From: Granulicella sp. L60 | Lineage (GTDB): Bacteria; Acidobacteriota; Terriglobia; Terriglobales; Acidobacteriaceae | Assembly: GCF_009765825.1 (NCBI RefSeq) | Contig: NZ_LMUR01000010.1 | Coordinates: 366,472 to 430,471 of the forward strand | Reading direction: 5' to 3' | Length of the DNA stretch: 64,000 bases | Shown here: positions 1-6,615 of the stretch, piece after piece | Layout: each line of letters opens with the position of its first letter | Position numbering within the stretch: position 1 is the stretch's first letter | The notes under the pieces: generated by a model | What the model was told of the DNA's origin: nothing | The model's database searches: none | The model's input: the letters and a program-made list of their open reading frames with translations, nothing else | Program-made: the position numbers and the translations under genes

Positions 1-117
1 GGTCTGGGCATAGACCGGCAGAGCGGCAAGGAACATCAGCGATGGAATTGCCCACCTCCGGCATTGCGAACGCAATCGCCGGAAGTGAAGCCGTTTGGTG
101 GGAAGGCTGGGTTGCAT
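1..117 (-). CDS. Secreted protein, N-terminal fragment (runs off left edge)
   Basis: An open frame enters from the left edge and starts at an ATG whose complement is at 115-117, with a good GAAAGGAG ribosome site 7 bases upstream (124-131). The 39 visible residues have a basic start (several Arg and Lys in residues 8-21), a hydrophobic stretch ending PVYAQT, and so look like a long signal peptide or pilin-type leader. Because it lies in an integrative element, a conjugation pilin (TrbC/VirB2-like) is one possibility, but nothing after the leader is visible and no function can be assigned. Its upstream region is one arm of the inverted repeat described at 220-264. Confidence 0.55.
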   Translation of the reverse strand, partial: MQPSLPTKRLHFRRLRSQCRRWAIPSLMFLAALPVYAQT

Positions 118-219
118 GTCTGCTCCTTTCGTTTGCATCTCCGGCGAGTGAGCACTCTCCGTTGCAACGACTGGAGCGACAGTAGGCGAGAAAAGGGGGG
201 TCGATTATTACTTTCTCGA

Positions 220-264
220 ACGCATTATTGATCTCAGGATCAATAATCCAGAGACACACTTTGT
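220..264 (+). repeat. Left arm of 45-bp inverted repeat
   Basis: Bases 220-264 match the reverse complement of 2318-2362 at 44 of 45 positions (T at 234 where the partner has C). Weaker similarity continues outward for about 40 more bases on both sides (to about 177 and 2405), with the conserved core GATTATTAC. Inward similarity stops abruptly. The arms therefore face outward, toward the secreted-protein gene on the left and the HTH gene on the right. Confidence 0.9.
224..247. promoter_or_regulatory. 24-bp operator-like palindrome with two GATC sites (left copy)
   Basis: ATTATTGATC, four bases (TCAG), then GATCAATAAT: perfect 10-bp arms. The two GATC tetramers start 8 bases apart (230 and 238). 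It lies about 107 bases upstream of the start codon at 117 on the minus strand. The second copy at 2335-2358 has the same arms with CTGG between. A dimeric DNA-binding protein site is inferred; the protein is unknown. Confidence 0.55.
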
Positions 265-361
265 GGTGGGTGAGACACACTCAGGTCCGAGGTAGATGCG
301 TCCTAAAAGCGGATAGGTCGACGAGACGGTATGTCTCGGATAATTTTGGCAGCGCTCGGAC

Positions 362-601
362 GTGATTGATAAGCGTCTGGCGCTGGCGATGGTGATCGAC
401 GAGTTTGTAAAGAAGCCCGTTCACATTCTTCGGGAGATGTGTGCCGACTATGGAACGCTTCGAGTGTTGTCCAACCCTCGGACGCTGCCCTGTCTTGCGA
501 TCCTTGCCGGGTTCGTGATCATGGGAATCGCGTTCCATATCCTCTGGCATATTGATTGGCAAAAACCTGGTGGAGGTGGTTTCTCGACGGAAGCCGCCTA
601 A
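362..601 (+). CDS. Small possible membrane protein, unknown
   Basis: A 79-residue frame starting with GTG. It has a charged N-terminal half and one hydrophobic stretch at about residues 43-61 (CLAILAGFVIMGIAFHIL), followed by a Gly-rich tail. No convincing ribosome site precedes the GTG and the frame is open upstream only to 344. Amino-acid composition is protein-like and better than the overlapping frame on the other strand, but this could be a remnant. It lies inside the inverted-repeat-bounded cassette. Confidence 0.3.
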   Translation: MIDKRLALAMVIDEFVKKPVHILREMCADYGTLRVLSNPRTLPCLAILAGFVIMGIAFHILWHIDWQKPGGGGFSTEAA

Positions 602-726
602 AGGCGCAGAGCATGGCATTCCCGCGATGATTGGTAGAGAATCCGCGGGCATGCAGCGGGTCGAGGCTCCGATCATCCACTCAGAGAGTTAACTCGCCTT
701 CAGGCTCGGTGGGCACGCGGGTAACA

Positions 727-1449
727 TCACACCCGCGTGGGAATGCCCGAATCAGAAGATCGCCTCGCGGCGACCCTCTGGTGGACTCTCTGTAAGCGTT
801 CGCTGGCATGTTCGAAGTACACCTCATCCATCTCCACGCCGATGTACTTACGGCCAGTGAGTAGAGCGGCCGCACAGGTGCTGCCACTTCCTGCGAAGGG
901 ATCGAGCACGCTCTCACCTGGAAGAGAGAAGCTGCGTATCAGTTGCGCCAGCGCCGGTACCGGTTTCTGCGTGGGATGGAGCTTGTTGCCGCTGTAGGGC
1001 ATATCCATCACATCGCCGAGTGGCTGCTTCGGTAGTGGCGGCCTGCCCTTCGCGAGCAGAAACGCCTGCTCATGCTGATAGCGGAGGAACCTGCTCTTCG
1101 AGCTATAGCTCTTGCGAAATACGATGTGTCCAACAGGCTGAAAACCCGCACTGCGCCACGCTTCGAAGAACGCATCGACCTTCGTCCATCCGTAGAACAT
1201 GACGGCTACGCGATCCTGCTTCAATACCCGATACGCTTCTGCCATTGCGGGCTTGAGCCAACTCTCATCGACATCGTTCTGAATCGTGCGTCCACTGCGG
1301 TCGCGATAGTTCACGAGATAAGGCGGATCGGTGAGGATGAAATCGACGCTGTTGGCGGGCATCTGCTTCATGACATCGATGCAGTCGCCGTGAAGGATCT
1401 GGTTGGTGAAAGTGCTCTGCTGCGCGGTTGCTACGGTGGTGATTGCCAT
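727..1449 (-). CDS. DNA methyltransferase, beta-class N6-adenine/N4-cytosine type
   Basis: A 240-residue orphan modification enzyme that would transfer methyl from S-adenosylmethionine to adenine N6 or cytosine N4. The catalytic motif DPPY is at residues 41-44 and the AdoMet-binding motif FAGSGST at 185-191. This order (catalytic motif first) is that of the beta class, and the PTQKP sequence before motif I is typical of the N6_N4_Mtase family. The start is set at the ATG preceded by AGGAG at 8 bases; the frame is open 60 codons further upstream but that part has no family-like sequence. No restriction endonuclease gene is near. It lies within an integrative element between two GATC-containing palindromes; the recognition site cannot be read from the sequence. 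Confidence 0.85.
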   Translation of the reverse strand: MAITTVATAQQSTFTNQILHGDCIDVMKQMPANSVDFILTDPPYLVNYRDRSGRTIQNDVDESWLKPAMAEAYRVLKQDRVAVMFYGWTKVDAFFEAWRSAGFQPVGHIVFRKSYSSKSRFLRYQHEQAFLLAKGRPPLPKQPLGDVMDMPYSGNKLHPTQKPVPALAQLIRSFSLPGESVLDPFAGSGSTCAAALLTGRKYIGVEMDEVYFEHASERLQRVHQRVAARRSSDSGIPTRV

Positions 1450-1799
1450 CTCTGAATCTCCTCTTGGTCCCTTGCTTCTGAAGGCGCTCGGGACACACCA
1501 CGCGAAGCGATGCGAGGGCCCCGCCTCCCAAGGCAAGCGGGTGCATTTTCGGGAGGGCCGAAAGAATGTTCTGCGCTCTTTGCAGAAGATTGTTTTGGAG
1601 AGACCCGAAACCCGTAGGGCGGCTGTCAAGCCGAAGCAAGCACGCGCAGTCCGCTGGGCGGCGGACCAGGCCCGAAGCAGTGTCCGGGCGATGAAAGAGC
1701 ATGGGGACTCGAGATCAGGACTTGCTGGTAATCACTGGAGCATGCAGCAGAAATGGCCGAGCGGATGGTTTCGCTGCGTGAGTCATAAGTCAGATAGAG
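1450..1799. other. Intergenic stretch, no gene recognised
   Basis: About 350 bases between the methyltransferase and the upstream unknown gene. Frames here are shadows or extensions without family-like sequence. It should contain the methyltransferase promoter, but no clear promoter boxes were seen. Confidence 0.4.
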
Positions 1800-2243
1800 C
1801 TAGTGGATGGTGTCGTTCTCTCCAGCGATCAGGAGGGTTGCGATGTTCGTGACTTGGCGCATGACATCTTCGGGAAGGACGAGAGCAATGGGTTGCGCTG
1901 CTTCGATCTCGCGTCGAGTGGGCACGAGAATCTCTTCGTCTTCGAACTGAGTCTTGCGATTCGACTGGAGCAGATGAAGGAATTCGGCTTTGTTATTTGG
2001 GGAGGAGAAAGAGAACAGAAGCTCGTATGCGTCGCCGTGAGGATCTCCCAACATAGCGAGCATGCGTGTATCGGTCATCTGGGAATATGCCAGCATGTGG
2101 CCGATGCCTTCGGTCGCTCGGGCCAGCGCGTCTGGGCGATGCCTGGGGAGGAACGTAACGAGTACGATCCAGTCCAGTTCTTCGGTCCAGTACGGAGGGA
2201 TGGGTGGCAGGCTGCCGGGCGGGTTGGTGGGTGCGCTGCTCAT
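1800..2243 (-). CDS. Hypothetical protein of the integrative element
   Basis: A 147-residue protein, not recognised. It has a Pro-rich N-terminus (residues 6-18), then a mixed alpha/beta-like composition with no signal peptide, membrane segment or cysteine motif. The ATG at 2243 has no strong ribosome site. Same strand as the methyltransferase and about 350 bases ahead of it, so co-expression is possible but not shown. The opposite frame (1803-2255) is less protein-like. Both genes sit inside the 2.1-kb segment bounded by the inverted repeats. Confidence 0.55.
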   Translation of the reverse strand: MSSAPTNPPGSLPPIPPYWTEELDWIVLVTFLPRHRPDALARATEGIGHMLAYSQMTDTRMLAMLGDPHGDAYELLFSFSSPNNKAEFLHLLQSNRKTQFEDEEILVPTRREIEAAQPIALVLPEDVMRQVTNIATLLIAGENDTIH

Positions 2244-2317
2244 CGGTTCAGTTGATCATCGCGCAGGCGGTGGGAGAGGGCAAGTTGCCTGAATCCCGGC
2301 TCTGTGGCTGGAACGCA

Positions 2318-2362
2318 ACAAAGTGTGTCTCTGGATTATTGATCCTGGGATCAATAATGCGT
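2318..2362 (-). repeat. Right arm of 45-bp inverted repeat
   Basis: Inverted partner of 220-264, with one mismatch over 45 bases and weaker outward similarity to about 2405. It lies upstream of the HTH/excisionase-like gene. The distance between the arms is about 2.05 kb. Confidence 0.9.
2335..2358. promoter_or_regulatory. 24-bp operator-like palindrome with two GATC sites (right copy)
   Basis: An uninterrupted palindrome with 11-base arms (ATTATTGATCC and GGATCAATAAT) around TG. GATC occurs at 2341 and 2349. It lies about 109 bases upstream of the HTH gene start at 2467, close to the spacing of the left copy from its gene, which supports a shared control site for the two outward genes. Confidence 0.55.
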
Positions 2363-2466
2363 CGCAAAAGGTAATAATCGCGGTCTTATTTTCGCCCTAT
2401 TGTCGGTCTAGTCGCAGGGAAAACGACTTGTCGCCTGCTGAATTAACCCGAGGTGTGGCCAAGATA

Positions 2467-2688
2467 ATGCACAAAGAACCGGTCGAAAAGGTGTCAAATG
2501 GAGTCATTGCCAAGCGGCTCCTGAACGTCAGGGAGGCAGCTCAATACCTGGGGATCGAGGTGGACACGGTCTACAAGAAGTCCAGGTTGCGGGAGGTTCC
2601 CTGCGTCAAGGTTGGTCGATCGTTGCGGTTCGATGTGAAGGCACTAGAGCGGTATATCGAGCAGCACTCAATCGAAACCATTGATTAA
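2467..2688 (+). CDS. Excisionase/AlpA-like helix-turn-helix DNA-binding protein
   Basis: A 73-residue protein. Residues about 17-66 match the MerR-like HTH_17 fold of excisionases: LNVREAAQYLGIEVDTVYK, followed by a basic wing ending GRSLRFDVKALERYIE. Such proteins bind att sites or promoters and steer integrase toward excision. The ATG at 2467 follows GAGG at about 12 bases; the frame is open 48 codons further upstream, but that part overlaps the inverted repeat and is not protein-like. The integrase starts 12 bases after the stop, so the two form an operon. Control through the palindrome at 2335-2358 is an inference. Confidence 0.75.
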   Translation: MHKEPVEKVSNGVIAKRLLNVREAAQYLGIEVDTVYKKSRLREVPCVKVGRSLRFDVKALERYIEQHSIETID

Positions 2689-2700
2689 AGGAGAAGCGAA

Positions 2701-3819
2701 ATGTCTGTACACAAGTTGGATGAAGAGCTGTATGAGGTTCGCTGGAGAGAAGGAGGTCGAAACAAAAGCCAGACGGTACATGGCAGTAGAGATCTGGCAC
2801 GAAAGGTCTCGCGCAAGAAGATGTCGACGCGGGATGAGAACAGGCACCTCGACGTGAAGAAGGAGATCAACTACCGGATGTCCGATTTGATTGATCGTTA
2901 CTGGGCGCACTACGGAAGCAGGAAAGCTTCGGCAGATCGCGAGATGAGCATCGTGGAAGGGATTCGATCCGAACTGGGTCGTAAGTTCCTGCGTGAGGTG
3001 GACGGCATCGCCGTCCAGCGATGGTACGAAAACCTGACCGGCAAGCGTGGCCTCGCCGATAACACCGCAGTGCGGCACTTCAACGTCATGCACCACTTGA
3101 TGGAGAAGGCTTCGACTCTCTGGTCGAAGGAAACCGGCATCGACCGGAATCCTGCGGATCTGGTCGAGGTGTACCGTCCGGACGATTCAAGAGAGCGGTA
3201 TCTTTCGGCAGAGGAGCTTCACCGCCTGAAGCTTGCGCTGGATGATCGGATGCTTCAGAAGGGCACTAAAAACCCGAATCGGACGAATCTTCGGATGAGG
3301 CTTATCGTGTTGATCGCTGTATCAACCGGAATGCGCTCTGCCGAGATTCACCGGCTGCTGTGGTCCGACGTGAAGTACAGCGAAGGTCTGATCGCAGTCC
3401 GGGCAAAGCTGAAGAAGGGCAAGGAGCGTTACGTTCCCATGGCTCCGGAGCTTGCAGCTGAGATTCGGCGGTATCCTGCGGTGATCGGTGAAGACCGGAT
3501 CTTCCCGCCGAAGGGCGGCCCGAAGAGTAAACGTCAGAGACTGGAGGGGAGTTTTGATGACCTGCTCAAGCGAGCGAAGATTCGGGATTTCTGGTTCCAC
3601 GATCTGCGTCACACCTTCGCGTCCTGGTACATGATGAACGGCGGCGATCTCTACGAACTGGCGAAGATTCTCGGTCACGCGAACATCAAGATGACCGAGC
3701 GTTATGCCAAGCTGGGGCGGGCGCACATCGCCAAGACCGGCAACACGGCGAAGGTCATCTGGAACATGCTGGACAAGAAAGACGAGCAGGAAGAGGCCGA
3801 ACAACAGGGCATTGCGTAG
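2701..3819 (+). CDS. Tyrosine recombinase / phage-type integrase
   Basis: A 372-residue site-specific recombinase. The N-terminal arm-type DNA-binding part is followed by a core-binding SAM-like domain (about 55-150) and the catalytic domain. Catalytic residues visible are R212 (TGMRSAEI), H300 and R303 (FHDLRHTF), H326 (ILGHANI) and the nucleophile Y335 (TERYAK). The ATG has AAAGGAG upstream. It ends 69 bases before the 3' end of tRNA-Phe and points toward it, the usual arrangement for an element integrated at a tRNA 3' end. The element therefore extends leftward out of the window. Confidence 0.95.
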   Translation: MSVHKLDEELYEVRWREGGRNKSQTVHGSRDLARKVSRKKMSTRDENRHLDVKKEINYRMSDLIDRYWAHYGSRKASADREMSIVEGIRSELGRKFLREVDGIAVQRWYENLTGKRGLADNTAVRHFNVMHHLMEKASTLWSKETGIDRNPADLVEVYRPDDSRERYLSAEELHRLKLALDDRMLQKGTKNPNRTNLRMRLIVLIAVSTGMRSAEIHRLLWSDVKYSEGLIAVRAKLKKGKERYVPMAPELAAEIRRYPAVIGEDRIFPPKGGPKSKRQRLEGSFDDLLKRAKIRDFWFHDLRHTFASWYMMNGGDLYELAKILGHANIKMTERYAKLGRAHIAKTGNTAKVIWNMLDKKDEQEEAEQQGIA

Positions 3820-3887
3820 CAATGTTCGGATATTGTTCGGACGGCTAAAACACTAACTTTCTGGTTGCCGCTAAGTGCTTTAGAATG

Positions 3888-3962
3888 TGGTGGCCAGAGA
3901 CGGGATCGAACCGCCGACGCCGGCCTTTTCAGGGCCGCGCTCTACCACTGAGCTATCTGGCC
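3888..3962 (-). tRNA. tRNA-Phe (anticodon GAA)
   Basis: Read on the minus strand it folds fully: acceptor GGCCAGA/TCTGGCC, D stem GCTC/GAGC, anticodon stem CGGCC/GGCCG around the loop CTGAAAA (anticodon GAA), T stem GGCGG/CCGTC with TTCGATC loop, discriminator A and an encoded CCA at 3890-3888. Its 3' end faces the integrase gene and is the likely attachment site of the element on the left. Confidence 0.97.
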
Positions 3963-4027
3963 TTGGCATAAACGCCTTATATCGGGGATCGCCAAGAACC
4001 ACCGCGCGTTACTTCCACATCTGTCGC

Positions 4028-4042
4028 CCGGCCTTTTCAGGG
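4028..4042. repeat. 15-nt copy of the tRNA-Phe anticodon arm
   Basis: CCGGCCTTTTCAGGG at 4028-4042 repeats exactly, in the same orientation, the anticodon-arm bases of the tRNA at 3920-3934. It lies 66 bases beyond the tRNA 5' end. It could be a relict of an earlier recombination event or a chance match. Confidence 0.5.
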
Positions 4043-4161
4043 AGCATGTCGCCGGCGGGGACCAGCAACGCAAACGCATTCTAAGTATAGCAACCCTCGG
4101 CCATACCGCCAACTCGTCTCTCGCGCTATCCTTTCTCATCACCTCACCGCAAGGACGCCCC

Positions 4162-5808
4162 ATGCTCCGTCGCACACCAAGCTCTGTCCTTTTAGCTCTC
4201 CTATGCCTACTCGACCCGGCGATACATGCGCAATCTCCCATGCGCTCCGCCGTCACGTCTTCGGCCGCCACACCAGCTGAACTGCGCGCCACGCGTGCCT
4301 TCAATGACGCAAAGCGAAGCCCGCTCCAACTCAACGCATTTCTCGTCCGCATGCCCAAAGGCGCAGACCTCCACATGCATCTCTCCGGCTCCATCTACGC
4401 CGAGACCTTTATCAAAGATGCGGCTGCCGACGGACTCTGCGTCAACCCCAAAACTCTCAGCTTCTTCAAACCCTCCGCCACCACGCGCAGCATCCCTCCA
4501 CAGCCTGTCTGCGGCGACGGCAACGTCCGCGCCGAGAGCGCCTTCAAAGACCAGCAACTCTACGACTCCCTCGTCGACTCTTTCTCCATGCGGAGCTTCG
4601 TCCCCAGCACCGGAACCAGCGGCCACGATCAGTTCTTTGCCACCTTCGCCCGCTTCGGCGGCATCAATAAATCCCACACCGGAGAGTGGCTCGACGAGGT
4701 CGCCACCCGCGCCGCCGCCCAGAACGAGCAATACCTCGAAGTCATGGAGACCCCCCTCTTCGCCGATGTCGCAAAGCTGGTCTCTCACATCGAGTGGCCC
4801 TCTACTCCCGTCGATCCCGCGCAGAACCGCACCGGCGACGCAACCGGCACTACCCGCGAAGATCTAAGTCACCTCCGCGACACCCTTCTTTCCTCCGGCC
4901 TCCGCGACGAAGTCGCAGCCGATCGCAAAGAGCTGGATGACGCTCTCGACGCACGCAACAAGATAGAAAACTGTGGCCAGCCGAGCGCCCGCACTGCATG
5001 CTCCGTCAAAATCCGCTTCCTCTATCAGGTCCTTCGCGCATTCCCTCCGCAGCAGGTATTCGCTCAGACGCTGCTCGCCTTCGAGGTCGCCTCCCTGGAC
5101 CCGCGCGTCGTAGGCATCAACTTCGTACAGCCTGAAGACACTTACATGGCCATGTCCGAGTATCACCGCCAGATGCTCATGCTCGACTATCTGCACAGCG
5201 TCTACCCGAACGTTCACATCACCCTTCACGCCGGAGAGATCGCACCCGGCCTCGTCCCGCCCGAAGGCCTCCGCTTCCACATCCGGGAGGCGATCGACCT
5301 CGGCCACGCCGAACGCATCGGCCACGGCGTCGACGTCATGTACGAGATCGACCCCGAAGCTCTTCTGAAGGAGATGGCAGACCGTCATGTGATGGTCGAG
5401 ATCAACCTCACCTCCAACGACGTCATCCTCGGCGTCAAGACGAACCTCCACTCCCTTCCGGCCTATCGCGCCGCATCCGTACCCGTAGCACTCTCCACTG
5501 ACGATGAAGGTGTCTCCCGCATCGACATCACCCACGAGTACGTTCGTGCCGCCACGGACTTCGACCTAGGCTATCTCGATCTCAAAAAGATGGCCCGCAC
5601 CAGCCTCGAGCACAGCTTCCTCCCCGGCGCCAGTCTGTGGCAGCAACCCGACATCTTCAGCCGCACCGTCCCTGCCTGCGCCGGCCAGCCACTAGGAGTC
5701 GCCAACCCCTCCCCCAAGTGCCTCAGCTTCCTTCAATCCAGCGAAAGAGCAGCCGAGCAGTGGCAGTTGGAACATCGCTATGAACTCTTCGAGTCCAACC
5801 AGAAATAA
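4162..5808 (+). CDS. Secreted adenosine deaminase-family protein
   Basis: A 548-residue amidohydrolase predicted to deaminate adenosine or a related nucleoside outside the cytoplasm. Residues 1-23 form a signal peptide ending IHAQ. Metal and catalytic residues of the family are present: H71 and H73 (HMHLSG), H356/E359 (LHAGE), H388 (RIGHG) and D447-D448 (STDDEG). At 548 residues it is about 200 longer than cytoplasmic enzymes; most of the extra length lies between the first motif and HAGE. AAGGA lies 8 bases before the ATG. It stands alone on its strand, just past the tRNA. A shorter cytoplasmic-type paralogue is at 36663-37703. The exact substrate is not shown by the sequence. Confidence 0.85.
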   Translation: MLRRTPSSVLLALLCLLDPAIHAQSPMRSAVTSSAATPAELRATRAFNDAKRSPLQLNAFLVRMPKGADLHMHLSGSIYAETFIKDAAADGLCVNPKTLSFFKPSATTRSIPPQPVCGDGNVRAESAFKDQQLYDSLVDSFSMRSFVPSTGTSGHDQFFATFARFGGINKSHTGEWLDEVATRAAAQNEQYLEVMETPLFADVAKLVSHIEWPSTPVDPAQNRTGDATGTTREDLSHLRDTLLSSGLRDEVAADRKELDDALDARNKIENCGQPSARTACSVKIRFLYQVLRAFPPQQVFAQTLLAFEVASLDPRVVGINFVQPEDTYMAMSEYHRQMLMLDYLHSVYPNVHITLHAGEIAPGLVPPEGLRFHIREAIDLGHAERIGHGVDVMYEIDPEALLKEMADRHVMVEINLTSNDVILGVKTNLHSLPAYRAASVPVALSTDDEGVSRIDITHEYVRAATDFDLGYLDLKKMARTSLEHSFLPGASLWQQPDIFSRTVPACAGQPLGVANPSPKCLSFLQSSERAAEQWQLEHRYELFESNQK

Positions 5809-5915
5809 ACGCCTCGGCAGAAACAACGAGCCATGAAACACCCACCTCTATATAGAAATAGAAGTATCCGTGCGCTGCCCCAACCAAGCTAAACTCATCT
5901 CGAGACTCCACACCC

Positions 5916-6215
5916 ATGAAAAATATAGTGCTCGTCGTTCTTCAACTCATTCTCTTTCTTCTCGTCTTCGGTATAGGCTCCCTCCTGCCGCCGTTCCATA
6001 TCGAGCATGTACTCAGCACGACGCCCACCAGCACCCGTATCTTTATAGCCGACGGCCTCATCCTCATGTTCGTCCTCTATCTCCTCCTCATTCTGATCGC
6101 AGCCCTAAGAAAGCGCCTCGGTGTCTCTGCTCCCTGGACCACCCTCGCATTCGTCCTCGCGGCAGCACTAGGCTTCGCCATGAAGTTCGGCTTCCTCACC
6201 CGGTCGGCTTTCTAA
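5916..6215 (+). CDS. Small membrane protein, unknown
   Basis: A 99-residue protein with three hydrophobic segments at about residues 4-24, 43-64 and 75-90, separated by a short loop and a basic turn (RKRLG). No ribosome site is obvious before the ATG. It follows the adenosine deaminase by 107 bases on the same strand. No family was recognised. Confidence 0.6.
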   Translation: MKNIVLVVLQLILFLLVFGIGSLLPPFHIEHVLSTTPTSTRIFIADGLILMFVLYLLLILIAALRKRLGVSAPWTTLAFVLAAALGFAMKFGFLTRSAF

Positions 6216-6615
6216 GCCGCATCCGGTGCTGCACTTGGCTGCAACGCACTCGGAAGACGCTGTCGGTCCATCTTCACGCCCGTTTTTCCACAAATATTCA
6301 CGTCCCAAAATTTTTCTCAGAACGCCATCACAAGTTCTTCCTCATCCAGATCAAATTCAAACATCTCCTTTGGTTGGACCACTTGTCGGAAACAACCAGG
6401 ACGAAATATCTTCAATTTTCAAGGTCAATCACCCGATAGAACCAACCCAGGTAACCGAAGTCGAAGCAATCTCGAAGAATTGATTTGCTAAAATCACCTT
6501 GTTTGACGCTCTCATCTCGTCAAGCATCGCAGGGACTCCGCCGATAGAGAGCCTAGGTCGGATTCACCCTAAAGTCGGTGCGACGTTACCCGGATGAGAA
6601 AAGGATTGCCAACGA
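6216..6615. other. Intergenic region, 400 bases
   Basis: More AT-rich than its surroundings. An 85-residue frame at 6226-6483 lacks a ribosome site and family-like sequence. It probably holds the promoter of the glucan phosphorylase, but no clear promoter boxes or terminator were seen. Confidence 0.4.

Noticed and set aside
281-676. 131-residue frame on the minus strand in the element
   Set aside because: No ribosome site, composition rich in Arg/Pro/His without a pattern; the opposite short frame is somewhat more protein-like.
1403-1852. 149-residue + strand frame across the methyltransferase promoter
   Set aside because: Composition is not protein-like and it overlaps the real gene start.
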